Assembly: GCF_036417845.1 (NCBI RefSeq)
Contig: NC_089978.1
Span: forward strand, 135,588,288 to 135,652,287
From: Apteryx mantelli
Lineage: Eukaryota; Chordata; Aves; Apterygiformes; Apterygidae
DNA: 64,000 nt
Direction of reading: 5' to 3'
Below the pieces are notes generated by a model, which was not told the DNA's origin, did no database searches, and saw only the letters and a list, made by a program, of their open reading frames with translations. Positions 12,661 to 24,895 of this stretch are shown in pieces. The position numbers were made by a program, and so were the translations under genes. Numbering within the stretch: position 1 is the stretch's first letter; the number at the start of each line of letters is the position of its first letter.

Positions 12661-13490
12661 GGTGCCACACTGAAAAATGCCACATTAAACTACAAAAACA
12701 CCTCTAAGTGTGAGAAAACATCAGCAAAGGAACAAAAGCTCTTTCCAGGCAACTCCTGAAACCAAAACACTACTCTGAACCTACTGGGGATGTGGTGGAA
12801 TCAGCTGTGCCCCAAAATGTGAGGGAAAGGGTGGTACCTAATGGGTGCAGACTCCCTTTTGAAGGAACAAGGATAATGGCACAAGGACAGCTGTGGTCCA
12901 AAAAGCCAGCAAACATGAGGTAGCCAGTGGACTTGGACTCTCTTCCTGAGCCACTTGGGTACCATGGTAGAGCCAGGGGTACCCAAAAGTAACAGGTCTG
13001 GGTATTACATTCCCCCAAACACTAGAGAATTCCATAGAGCACTTGACAGCAGGAGTCCCAGACCCTTCACTTCTGCCACCTCAAAGCCATTGAGGGGTGG
13101 CTACGTGAAGAAACACCATTAAATTCCTAAAGATGTCTGAAGATATGTGAAGGAGCTTGCTGAAAGGCACTTCTCATTTGAACACCCAGAAGTTGGTTTG
13201 GTGTGCAGAAGCATTTCCACATGAATGAAAACCTCAGGATAGGCCAACAAATGCACAAAACCACTGCCAGCTGGCTGCTGGACCTGGACCTGGACCCCTT
13301 TCCTAGGTCTCCTGAGTACCACTGTGGGGACTGCTGTGACTCAAAACACCAAGGAACACATGGTGACTGGTGGCTCAGGTTCCTCCTTTTGGTACCCACA
13401 TGCTGTTTTGGTATATCCATGCCAAAAAATCTCCATAAAACACCCCAAATCTCCTGAAGATGCTTGTCAGACAAATGTCTCTCTGAATGT
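12660..13490. repeat. degenerate tandem repeat, unit about 350 bp
   Basis: Several blocks recur in the same order about 345-355 bp apart. 'ggtgcagactccctttt' near 12,845 pairs with 'gtgcagaagcatttcc' near 13,203. 'ccagtggacttggactctcttcctgagcc' near 12,925 pairs with 'ctggacctggaccccttt..ctcctgagtacc' near 13,278. 'gccagcaaacatgaggtagccag' pairs with 'gccaacaaatgcacaaaaccactgccag'. A third partial unit may precede them at 12,660-12,790. The open frames overlapping the block look non-coding. Confidence 0.5.
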
Positions 13491-16400
13491 GGAGCGGGGA
13501 CAGGAAAGAGTGTTAACTGGCCAACTGCTATCACAGCTGTCAGAAGTCTTGAACTCAAAATAAAATAAAATTCTCCTCCCAGGATGTACTTTCTGTACTT
13601 GCTGTTTGTGGGGAAGGGATGGGTTGACAGCAATATGTGTGGTGCCATTAATATCATCTGCCCATAACCTCAGTTTTTGGTGAGCTGAAGGTATCATGTG
13701 GCATGAACCCATGAACCTCTACAGGTTCTCCACCACTCTGACTCCAATGCCTTAAGCCAACTGGAAGGTTCATGGATCTCTTTCTTTCTCCCCCCTCCTC
13801 CCCAAACATACATAGAAAAGCAGTATAGGCACTAACGGCTGCTGATGCTGGCCATGCTGGGGATCAGGACAAAGACATGTCCTTGCATGTTTATATTCAC
13901 TTATAGGGGTCTTCTGTGGGGTCCAGGGAGGAGATCACCTCCCACTGCAGTGCTGGAGGCCATGCTGTCTTCACACCTTGTAGACGGAGACAGTGAGATA
14001 CAGAAAAGTTAACTGGGGAAAAAAGGAACATGAACCATGGTTCCAGCTTGTCATTAAAATATGCCATGACCTGGCTTAATTGCCAGTTATAGATATCAGT
14101 CTAAAAAACTGTGAGACAGCAAAGAAAAAAAAAACTGACAAAAGAAAAAATAAAGAACTTCTATTTTTCAAGCTTGATTTTTCCACAAATATGTAATAGT
14201 GTCTTTGGAGCTGTGTGGTAATGATTAATATAGTAATGTCTCATGATATTTGTTACAAGCCACAGGCTATACTAAAACCTCTTTAGGGTCACAGCTAAAA
14301 TCAGACTAAAGGAATGCACTGAAGGATATAGAGCATCTAGCCTGAAGTGATTGGAGCATTTCACACAGATACAGTCATAGCTACAAAACTGAAGATGGAA
14401 AAAAGGAAAGAATCAGAGCAAATAGTTTCTATTTGATCCAAGTAAACTCTGATTTGGAATGTGGTTGGGATGATGGGAAATGACTTTACAGAAGTCATTT
14501 TATTGTTACAGTTCATTTTAGAAACTGCAGGTAGCCTCTTCCCTGATAAACCTCATAGGCTAGAGTTCCAGTAAGAATTATTCCGGGGTAAAAGGTTTTA
14601 CTGGAGCATGACTGTATATCTGTTCTTCAGGGTTTCTTTGCCTAGGTATCAAAGAAAGATTCAGAAGAGCAAGACTGAAAATAACTGAGTTCTGGCTTAA
14701 GAAGGTGCTTTCAGATGTTGATCCTAGGCATGCAAATCAGTCCATAATCAATATTCTACTTATGCTCATGATGTTAGCATATTTGCTTCCTGCAGTGACA
14801 GTGATTGATTATTGCTACTATTTTAATTCTCTTTTCATTTTGTAGTTACATTTAAGGTGTGTGAGTGGGCCCTATTCAGTACAGGAGGAATATGGAGAAA
14901 AACAATTATATTTGGTACAGTAGGAAAGAAAATACATTTCAAGGAAGTCAAAAGAGTGGGAAAGAAGATTATCAAAAATATCTAAGCATCCCTTTTGTGC
15001 TCACTCTGTGTTTTTGTGAATGGCTCCTATAGGTATCTATGGGTGTGCGTGGAGAAATAGTTTCCAGAAAACAGCATAGTAGTTGTAGTGGTCTCCTATG
15101 GTCTCAAAGTCCATGAATCTTGCTCCAATTTGTGTGATGTGTATATGAAAGAGAAAGAGTGAATGTTTATGAGATGGTGATCACAAGAAGACATAAAATA
15201 GCAAAACATTTGTGTAAAGTTATGCCAAAAATATTCAGGCATATAAAAATGACTATAATTTTAAAAAGTGAAAGGCAATAAGATAAATTGCAAAGAAAAA
15301 AGCTAAATTTCCAAAAGAAGTTGTAGCTGTCTCTGTGCTGAGACACTGCAAACCATGAAGTTATTATTAATAATATATTGTATATATAAGATATATAACG
15401 AGATGTTCTAATAATGATTATTATTAAATGAATTGATTAATCAGATTTTTAAGATCCTGTTCTAAAAGTATGTATCATCTTTCACAAGTGCCATCTGTGT
15501 GTACTGGTGTTAATCAAACTAAAATCAGGATAATCCTAGTGCTCTTAAGATATATGCCCAGAAATGAAGACACAGTTGTGGATCTCTGTGAAAGCTGCAA
15601 AGATAGAAGAAGATTTTCCATTTCTCTTAGTTCAGAAAAGAATGCTTTGAATGTAAAAGCTCAATCAGCAATCATGAGGGTGAAAATTATAGTGAATGGC
15701 TGTTTGCATATCCTGTTCGGATCATTTAACTCTTTCTGAGTTTAACCTGTGTATCATCTTTCTGTACCACTCCATCTTGTTCCCAGAAAGAATAGGCAAC
15801 AAAAGAATTAGGAAAGGCTTCATGGCAAGCCACTGCAGCTTAACTGTGCCAGTTAAACTGGGTCAGCTGTGTAACTGCTGCCTGAACAGTCTACAAAAGT
15901 AAAATTGAGCATCATGGAATAGAGTAGAGCAGATCTGGCTAATATCAATAACCAAGGCTCTTGCAGTCATATGCAACTGATTTTGTAAAACAAAGCCATA
16001 GGATCCTGGAAGGGAAACAGTACTCCGTGTGCAACCAAAGAACAGCTATAATTGTTCTACTGAAGAACTTAGGCTGTCCTGCAAAGGGGCAAGCCAAGGG
16101 TATATAGCCTGAACATGAATATGACACTTTATCACACTGATCACATTCCTGAGAGGACACTTCAGTCTCTACATGAAGGATTATATCTTTTTTTTCTCTT
16201 TTCACTAGACAAAAGTCCAATAAAATTTATTGGATAAAAATCCAATAAATGTTTCAGGTAAATCTCATAATCCATGGATAGAACAGGAACTGGAAACAAG
16301 GACTCTGCTCTCCTAGCCCAGGACACTTAATAGTAAGTGGCAGTCATGTTTTCTGTTGTGTCCAACTAGCACTGTGAAGCTTCTTCACCAAGAGTATGGA

Positions 16401-17639
16401 GAGAACCTCCTTCTCCCCTCACACTCAGAGCCTAGTCAACATTCTGTTGGTAAAGAAAATTTCTGAGATGTTTGTTTGCATGCTATCAGGCCGAGGAAGA
16501 CCTTAAATCCAGGTCCTCTGTGCCTTGAAGAAGTATTCTAGACAGTAGACTAGGAAAGTGAGGAGAACGATATTCCTTTCCTATTAACTCTTTGGAGCTG
16601 CTAAACTTCATTGGTTCATGTCAGGTGTGGGCAGGACAAACTTAATGCATGGAGAATGTATATGCTGCTTGACTTAGGTTTTCTTAATTCCACCAGAATT
16701 CAAGTAAGAAATAGGTTAAAGGACTTCTTGGTGCTTGCAGAACTGAAACTTGAGGCACCAATAAACGTCAAAGACAAACAATGAGAGATCTAGTGAATTT
16801 TACAAATTTCTTTCTGTGTTTTTTGAACCTCTGTTTAGAATCTGGCTTTCTTACAACACATTATATCAGGAAAACAGTAAGGGTTAAGTCCTTTTCTGAT
16901 TTGAAGAAAATACAGCTGTTGTTCCTAACAGAGGAGCAATGACTTATCTTTATATTTAACAATGCTATTGCTTAGGCTGAGTTATTGCTGGCAAGTCACA
17001 AAGGCACAAAACAGTGCAACAATAACCAGGGAAACAGATCACAGTCACATCATTTTCATGTGTGAGCTTGAGGTCCTGTATTTCCTCTTGTTAGAGACAT
17101 GGGCACCTGGGAGTTTTCACAAATTCATTTCAGTGAAAGATGAAAAGTTACCTCTGAAGAATAGCAAACCTGCTTATGTAATGATGCCCATACATGAGAC
17201 TGATAATACTGTTTCTCAAGTTAATTCCTCTGCAGTCTTCCTCTAAATATTTAGCTGTTCAAAGTATTGGTAGCCTTAGTATCTCTGAACTCCTGTTGTG
17301 GACACAGAACAAGCACATACTACAGCTCATGAGTGTTTTGATGAACCCAACAGCAGAGAAGAACAACACCAGCTAAAAGAGCAGCGAATTCACAATCAAA
17401 GACACTTTTGTTCGTAAAATTTGTACAAATAGTCTGTGAAAAATCCACATAGATACCATATGCATGTAAGTTTGGAGATGAAATGCAGAGCACTTCAATC
17501 AATAACACAGTGTTATTTGATGAAAAAAGTCACAGGATTAAGCAGAGTTTACATAAGTTTTTATTTAATCATAAAAAAGTTTTCCCCACAAATATGGAAG
17601 CTAAAATTATTCACACTTATGAAATTATCTATTAAGTGT

Positions 17640-17705
17640 ACTTATATAGCTATATATAGCTATAAATAAATAAATATATATATATATAAACTATATAAAT
17701 ATAGT
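17640..17705. repeat. TA-rich simple repeat
   Basis: Alternating ta/tata tracts with short 'aaataaat' interruptions. Confidence 0.8.
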
Positions 17706-18825
17706 ATGAAAGTAAAATACTGATAACAATAATTATACAATTATATGATTCCCATGCAAAGTAGTTTCAGAATAATTTAAAAGATTATCTTGCACTCAGT
17801 TATTCATCTTAAAATATTAGGCAGGTACAAGAGTGTAGATGGAGCTTCAAGTCACCCAGTTAACTCTTAAGACTCATTTGTGTTTAATGAGCATAAGAAT
17901 ATACAAAAACCTGCCTTGTTTATGGTGCAACTATAAGATTAAGTTACTCTGCTAAAAAAGTCAAACAAAAGAATGTGAATTCCTTGAAAAGACAATCTTT
18001 TAATCCTTTTTCAAATGTGCAGATGAAGTCCAGAGGTGTCTGAAAAATTTCTATAATTCACTGTCCTCCTTCTATTTTCTTGCTTCCTTAGAAAACCTAT
18101 AATGTTTTTCCAGCAACTGGAACATCTATGAACATGCTGTCCCTCTCTGCTCCTTTTCTTGATGAGCCAGGTTTCCCTTAAAAGAACCAATCCCTTGAGA
18201 ACTGACATAGTGTCCTTATGATCCTACCTCTAGTTGGAAGGAAAGCGTCAGGCAGTGAAGATTTTGATGATCCTGCCCATCCAAACTCTGGAAACAGAAG
18301 ATAAGAAATTTGGTGACTTCCTACAAAAAAGAGGAAGAAACATGTACTCAGATGTTGAAAAAAAACAGTACAGGGGATTAATTATGGTGACTCCCTCCCT
18401 CATGCCAAGGAAAGCAGCAGCTCCCCCAGTTAGTTAATTCCCTTTGGATTTCTCATCACTTGTGGTCATAACTAGTCATATCTCTGTTTTTTTCCTTCAG
18501 TTGTTCTCTCATCCCTTTGCTGCCTCTCTCCTGTGCTTGGTACGAGTCTTGTTTGTTTGCCTTTTCATCTCTTTCCCCACTTTTGTATGTGTGAGTTGCT
18601 TCATGCCTCTTTCTTATGCATGGGATCTTCTCAGGGTTTATTCAAGCTATTTCAGAAAAAAATTTGGTAGCTAATTCCCCTTGTATTATTAAGGCTGATA
18701 TATGTCACTTCAGCTTTTCAAACCTGAGTGTCTATACATGAATGAAGAAGCTTAAATTTAGAAGCCTCACAAAAGCACTTTCTGCAGACAAACAGTTTGA
18801 CCAAAAAAATTGCTTTCAGGACAAC

Positions 18826-18829
<4 letters not shown>

Positions 18830-18872
<43 letters not shown>
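18830..18872. repeat. (AC)n microsatellite, about 21 units
   Basis: An uninterrupted AC dinucleotide run. Confidence 0.98.
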
Positions 18873-18874
<2 letters not shown>

Positions 18875-21214
18875 TTGTTCAGAAGCTGAGTTGTGTTAAA
18901 ATGAACGTTTTTTAATGGGAAAGATCAGGTTTTCTACTCAGTTCTCTATTTTTTTCTTCAAAATAAGTGATCAAGGAGTCCATATGAATATCATACATAC
19001 TGTAGATGCACCTTCATTGTGTTTCTGTTTCAACAAACTGCATTTTGATGAAAATTCAATTTGCCAGAAATTCTCTGCATTCTTGGAGGAACCAATGTTA
19101 ACAGCTCCTAGGCTTCCACAAAAACATATGTATTATCATTATGAACTGGAACTTTTGTCTATACTTTAAATTCATTCAACACATATATTTGTATCAACCT
19201 GAAGATAATAGAAATCACTTGTTTTTGATCCCTGAACCTAGCATAGCATTCCAGGTTGCAAAACAGAAAGGCAGAGTTCCATTTAGTGGAGTAGAGGAAA
19301 ACAATTCAAATGCTAATTGTTGGGATCATCATTTTAATTCCACTTCATGCAACAAAGATACTGTTATAAGAAGTTTCTCTCCTTAAGTAAACAGTGAGAA
19401 GATGAATGCAAAGAAAGCTCAAGCGAATTGGCCTAAATAAACAGCAAAACAGGGCTTCTGTAAGACTCCTACAACCTGCCATATCAGCTATACTATTTTA
19501 GGCATGGGTAAAAGTTGCATTTCCATATCCACACAAATTAAACCACATGAAGATGGGAGAAAATGAAGTGTAATGGAGAAAACCATGCCTTTTTTTAAAG
19601 AAATATATTTTTGTTTAAATTAGCTATCCTGTCTAATGTTGAAGCCCTGCCTTCAGAGGTATAAAGCACTATTGTACAGGATACCTGGGTGTTGGTATGT
19701 ACATGTGCATATTAGTGTTCCTTTCAAGAAGGTGTGTGAGGAAGGGGCTGTATCTGTGCACTATTAAAAGTAATTCATGATAGGCTTTCCTGTTTTTTAA
19801 ATTCATGTTTTGATGGATATTGAAAATAGACTCCATAGCATGTTTTCCAGCATTTTCGTTATGAAAAGTCCAGCTGTGCTTATGGGTATTCAAATCAGAG
19901 AAGGATAGTATAGCAACCTGTCAATTACCTAGCACATCTTTGCATTTATTGGCCTGAGCTAATGACTATAATCAAATTACTGTTTCATTACTTTGAAAAC
20001 AGGCCAGAGCGTGACTTAGAAAACAAATGAGGGGTGTTCACAGGCTTTCAATCCCCAGCAAATGTAGGAGTCAGCTGTGTTCATCCAGTTTACACTTAGG
20101 TTTGAAGGTCAGGATGCCTGACTCTGTTCCTGGTTCTTTTAGGAAATATGTAGGTGGTTCCTGGCAAACGTCTTGTTGTTGCCCTTTTTTCTCTGAATTA
20201 CTAAATTATTGATTTTTCCATCATTATGAAGGATGTTATGATTTACTAGTGATCTACAGGCTATTTAAATATATTGATATTACTAAAAGAATTGAGGTTC
20301 TGATTTCGGCTCCTTTTCTTACCCATTTTGATCAAAGCCTACTGAGTACAAGTTCATCAGTATCCCGTAGTCCATAGTCCCATGTAGTATAACAGAAGTA
20401 ATTTTTTGTGTGTCTTCTACAAAGGAATCCAAAGACTTACAATATACCTTATTAAAATTCATTCATAATGTTGTAATTTTATAATACTTTTCCTTCAGGG
20501 AACTGAAATCACATCATATAGTAGCTTAGGAGGAATTAGTTATTCAGTAACTCTTCAGGCAAAAATAAAGACTTTTGATTAAACTGGTAACTTACAGAAA
20601 TCTAGAAAAGTCTGTGTACTGGAAAACAGTTTTGTTTCAAATATTGGCATCCCTGTTCTATACCGCATTCAAGCACTTCCTAGAAAATCTTGTATTTTTT
20701 CTGAATTCCCAGTGGAAACAGCTACACAACAACAGGATTTTTATGATCACATTCTGCTAGTGTCAGAAGAGAATGAGCTGTGAACTCCACTTGTTTACTG
20801 ATTTGATTCACCCTACAGATTTTAAACAGAGCTGAGTGTCCCTAGGTAGCATAGGTGTATCTGGAAATAGCTGGACGTTTTAGAAGGATTTGATAAGGCG
20901 AATTTCAAACTTTCTTCAGGTTGCAAACTGGTTAGGAACATTGGTAAGTCCAAGATAGGGAGGATCAAACCAATGACTTCCAGCTTGCAAACAAACCTTA
21001 TTTGGGAGAGCAAAGAAAGAAAAATACCTACTACCAGATAAGATGGACGATTTCAAAGAATCATAGACTTTGGTAACTGTTTTGTTACCACTACGAGACT
21101 ACCTTTTTTTTTTTTTTTTTTCTCCCAGAACACATGTTTATCAAGCTTGTGTAATGACTTGTGAAATAGAACACCAAGGATTTAGGACAGTTTCTAGACA
21201 ACACATTTTATATA

Positions 21215-21639
21215 TGTAAGGGTCCGGTGGGGGCGACTCCTGGACTCCTGGCAGGAACAGATACGCAAACACAAGACACACTAAGGTCGATGCTGAGCGT
21301 TTATTACCTCTGCGTCTGAGCGGGGGTTCCCCAGTGATTTCCCGATCGAGGCAATAAAGGAGCGGGAGAGTCCCTGGCATCGCTGAGCATCAGTTTGTGG
21401 CGAGGAATGCCGGGGGGAGCACTATACGTGGTTTTTGTGTACTATACACATGCGCAGTAAGCACATTGAGCTCATGGCTAATCTCGAGTCAAAGCCCAGG
21501 TGCAGCGCCACGCTGGCATAGGCCCAGCTACATGGCTATGGGTCAACATGCCCTGTTGATGCTCCTTTTCCCACGGAATGGTCTGGCTAGCTTCCATTGC
21601 CTGTCTCCTCGACATTCTTCCACACTTTCCCATACAACA
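21215..21639 (-). mobile_element. solo ERV LTR (alpharetrovirus/ERVK-like architecture)
   Basis: The block is markedly more CpG-rich than its surroundings. Read on the - strand it begins TGTTGTATGGGAAAG (21,639), or possibly TGTGGAAG at 21,624. It carries TATA-like 'GTGTATAG' and 'CGTATAGTGC' stretches and an AATAAA poly(A) signal near 21,297-21,303, and it ends GGACCCTTACA at 21,215, giving TG...CA termini. No internal retroviral genes lie beside it, so it is probably a solo LTR. A convincing target-site duplication was not seen, so the exact right edge is uncertain. Confidence 0.7.
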
Positions 21640-23065
21640 TAGAATTTATTAATGACATATCAGTTAGCACAGTAAGAGAAAGAAAGGTGTACTGGAAGGT
21701 AGAACTTGTATGTTCCCTTCCAGTATTTCTGTCCACTTTCCCTCTAAGGTTCCAGAACATATGTTGATGCACAGGTAACTTTTTCATTTAACTCCATGTG
21801 CAAAGAAAGCTGTGGAGAGAAGACCAGTTAAGAGAGTCTGAAAAACAACACAGGAATCTCTTTCAAATCTCATGTCTGGTAAGGAATGGGGTTAGTTTTT
21901 TTATTTGCAAAGGACGAAAAAGGGAAAAAGGGAATATAAGGCAAAACAGTCATGTGATACAGACTGTTCAGGAAGTCCCTGTGGAACAGCCATGTAACTC
22001 AGCCTGGAGCAGGTCAAAATACTTGTTTTATGGGTTGACCAAACTACATGTCTCACTTGTTTCTGTGGTCAGAGAGACCTGGGGTTCTTTTCCTAAAGCC
22101 AGCAAGGGGTCACCATGGAGGGGACAGAGGATGGCATAAACCTCCCAACATCTGTGTTTGCTGGTGGTTAGTTGGGAATCACAGCTTGTCACAGATGCTT
22201 CCCTAAAAATGGTGTCATTGCCATGTCCTGGATTTTCACCGGCTCTTTTAAATGCCTGCAGTTCACTTCTGGCACCTATCCAACAGTTGATGTCATAAGG
22301 GGAAGAAAGACTCCAGTATATAAAATTCTTTACTCTGGTACTTAAAAAAAAATAAAAAAATCACATTCCAGCCTAAACTCAGATAAAATACACATAAATT
22401 GGTTCAAACAGATTGACTGTGGCAACATCAAAAGAAAGGACTTAGTTCAATGCTAATCAATATAGGGCTCAAGCAGACTTCTGAACATTCCAAAAGACCA
22501 TATATAAAAACAGATTTCAGTGATGATTTCCTTAAGAGAATATAAACTCACACTGCAACTGAAAAGGATAATAAAATTCCAGTCCTAACATAACAATAAT
22601 ATTCTGAGTTTCGGACTCTGCTGAAATCTGTAATTTGTCCAGGAGAGTCTAATTTATTTCTAAAGCTGAGGGAATTCCTGTGCCCCAAAAAATTACAAGA
22701 CACAACTTTGTCATCTTTACTGAATCACACTGGGACCTTAAAGATGCTTCCAGAATCAACAAATATATCAAAGTGCTTGAAAATGATATGGCAATCATGA
22801 AGAAATTCCCGAATCCTTGGGTCTTAGCATCCATAATTATGTGCCTGTACAGGCAATCATCTTTTAAAATAGGAGAAAACTCACAGAAATCTTCATTACA
22901 AGGATCATATTAAAATAAAGCAAAATCCTACATTCTTAGCATCTTTGTGATTCCAGATCAGGGCCATAATCTACTCATTCATTCTTCTATTATTTTATAT
23001 CTCCAGTGACTTTGATTTAATTCATGTGGATCTAAACTAGAAAGCCCAGACTAGCCCATGGCCTT
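21640..23065. other. unassigned intergenic DNA
   Basis: No gene or repeat recognised between the LTR and the TAS2R pseudogene. Confidence 0.5.
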
Positions 23066-24011
23066 TTACATGGATCTAGGTCTCATTTGACGGTTTGTGT
23101 GGTGCAAAATCCTAGCTGGCAGCTCTCGAAATTTGGGGTTGCTCCAGATTAAGATCGTAGAGTGTCCTGCAGGACAGGCAGCCATTACAGCTACACCTAT
23201 GGCTTCCCAGATACTGAAAGGTAAGAACATGTTGGATAAAATGAAAAACAAAGCAATAAAATATGTAACATACAGGATGAGGAAGAAGAAGACTGACTTT
23301 ATGGCATCCATGTGAGCCTCTAAGCAGGGATCCCTGAAGCCAGTTGCATTATTTTGCATGTCTTGTGTGTCTCCACAGAGACCTAATCAGCAGGATACCT
23401 GAAACAACAAACACTGTCAAAGGCAAGGCTACGCCAGCTTTACAGAGAAGAATCAATAAAAACAAACTAGTTTTCATTTTGGCTCTCCTTTCTGAAAAGT
23501 TTGTCACAGTTAAAGGAGTAGTGAAGTTGTCATGCACATTGTAGATATCCTAGGAGAAAGGAAGACAGGTTGCAAAAGAAAAAAGAGATGATGTAATCAG
23601 CATCCAGGGCACAAAACCAGACATTCTTTGCTTCAGCCAGATGAAGAAAGACTGCGTAAAAGTGGCAACCTTGGTACAACAGAAGATGCTAAGCCAGGCA
23701 GCAAACCAGAGGCTGGAGTAGTTCAGGAACATAAAAACTATCTTGAAAGTTACAAACAAATTGTCCACATAATAGGAAGCTGCGTAGAACAAACTTAGGA
23801 ACAAATCCAGCATCATCCAGGACTGCAAACAGAACCTGTATAAACTCAGAAAGATCATAATCATGTCATAGAAGGACAATATTTTGCTCCTCACCCAGCT
23901 AGTTGAACTGACAGCCAAGATAGTTCCATTTCCTAGAAGTCCTGCCATGGATTCAATTATAGCAATTATGAGAAAAATAAGAGAAAATAAAGTGGGCATA
24001 GCAACTCTCAA
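23066..24011 (-). pseudogene. TAS2R40: bitter taste receptor pseudogene, TAS2R40-like
   Basis: This encoded a seven-transmembrane bitter taste G-protein-coupled receptor. The N-terminal part (24,011 down to 23,553, 153 codons) has TM1 with the LLGNGTI motif, 'WVRSKILSFYDMI' before TM2, and the TAS2R TM3 signature 'LNYSSLWFAAWLSIFC'. An in-frame TAG at 23,550-23,552 interrupts the second extracellular loop. The same frame then continues through TM5 to 'SLWRHTR', where a net frameshift (about 2 bp lost between 23,359 and 23,366) occurs. The other frame resumes at 'MQNNATGFRDP', followed by TM6, and TM7 with the 'PAGHSTILIWSNPKFRE' tail, ending at 23,066. The total length of about 316 codons is normal for TAS2R. 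TAS2R40 is favoured over other members because of the NATGxRDP motif and the position beside KEL, as in mammals. Paralogue identity is inferred. Two lesions make it non-functional unless the assembly is wrong. Confidence 0.88.
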
Positions 24012-24382
24012 GAACTCACAATTTTTACCCAGCTTTTCATGGGCTCCTGAAAGCTCTAGATATACAGGAAAATGCCAATCTCAAGTAGCTTATTAGTGCT
24101 TGCTCACCTATTTATCTCAGAGGAAGAAGTCTCATAAGTGATTTATTATTTCACATTTGTTTGGTGATTAATAGCCCAGCTGCATTCTCTAAGCATGCAA
24201 ATTGGATAAAGATTCAATTACTGTCTTTTCAGTTCAGAGAAAGGATTTGCATTTAAAGGGCTCAGATGCATTTTTAAGATTGCGTTGTACTCCAGTTTTC
24301 ACAGATCACTCTGAATTTATGTATGTAAAGATGGAGAGGATATTCAAATGCGTGTATTTTCTCTCATGCTAGCATTGGACCC
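24012..24382. other. 5' flank of the TAS2R pseudogene
   Basis: No further coding sequence recognised. This is the interval between the receptor start and the sense-oriented solo LTR. Confidence 0.4.
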
Positions 24383-24895
24383 TGTTATAGGTAAATGTGA
24401 CAAATTGACAACCACTCGGGCCGGGTTGCATAAATTCCAATTTATAAAATAATTGAGCAAGTCACAAGTAAGCAAAACAGCGCTGGGCGGCCGGGGAGTC
24501 TCCTGCTCCACCAACGGCGCGCGCAACCCCCCCCTCACAGTCTCCTTATATGAGATTCCAGTTCCGGGTATACAGGGCACCTCCTGTAACTTCTGCGGTT
24601 GTGCCGGCTGTTGCTAGGGGGTCTTCTTCAGCCCTCTGGTGGTCGTGGGGATGAAGGCTGGAGTCTTCCTCTGCATTGTGTGCCATATTAGGCTATCTAA
24701 ACTAACATTGCCGCTTCGCTAGCTCAGCTCAATTTTCTCAGGCGGGGTACATGCCCCCCACCACAGGCTGTAGGATGTTCCCACAGATGTTCCCAAGGCT
24801 GTTTCTCGCTGATGTAACAAAATAGTACATACCACAATACAAGATGTTCCCAAGGCTGTTTCTCACTTTGATGCAACAAATTAGCACATATCACA
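24383..24895 (-). mobile_element. solo ERV LTR with GACCC target-site duplication
   Basis: On the - strand the element runs from TGTGATATGTGC (24,895) to CTATAACA (24,383). It is flanked on both sides by the identical 5-bp GACCC (24,378-24,382 and 24,896-24,900), the duplication left by integration. It has a TATA-like 'CATATAAGGAGACTGTGAGG' box near 24,535-24,555 and a CpG-rich R/U5 ('GCGCGCGCCGTTGG', 'ACCCGGCCCGAGTGG'). The 5' part of U3 holds a partial tandem duplication containing 'AAACAGCCTTGGGAACATC'. No internal retroviral sequence is attached. It belongs to the same family as 27,120-27,648. Confidence 0.88.

Larger units (their letters stand above)
13491..21214. other. unassigned intergenic DNA with simple repeats
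   Basis: No gene, transposon ORF or CR1 end was recognised in this long AT-rich stretch. It contains an AC microsatellite (18,830-18,872), a TA-rich tract (17,640-17,705) and a poly-T run near 21,102-21,121. Confidence 0.5.

Noticed and set aside
13127-13657. 176-codon reverse-strand open frame
   Set aside because: No family motif, no splice context, and it overlaps the degenerate tandem repeat.
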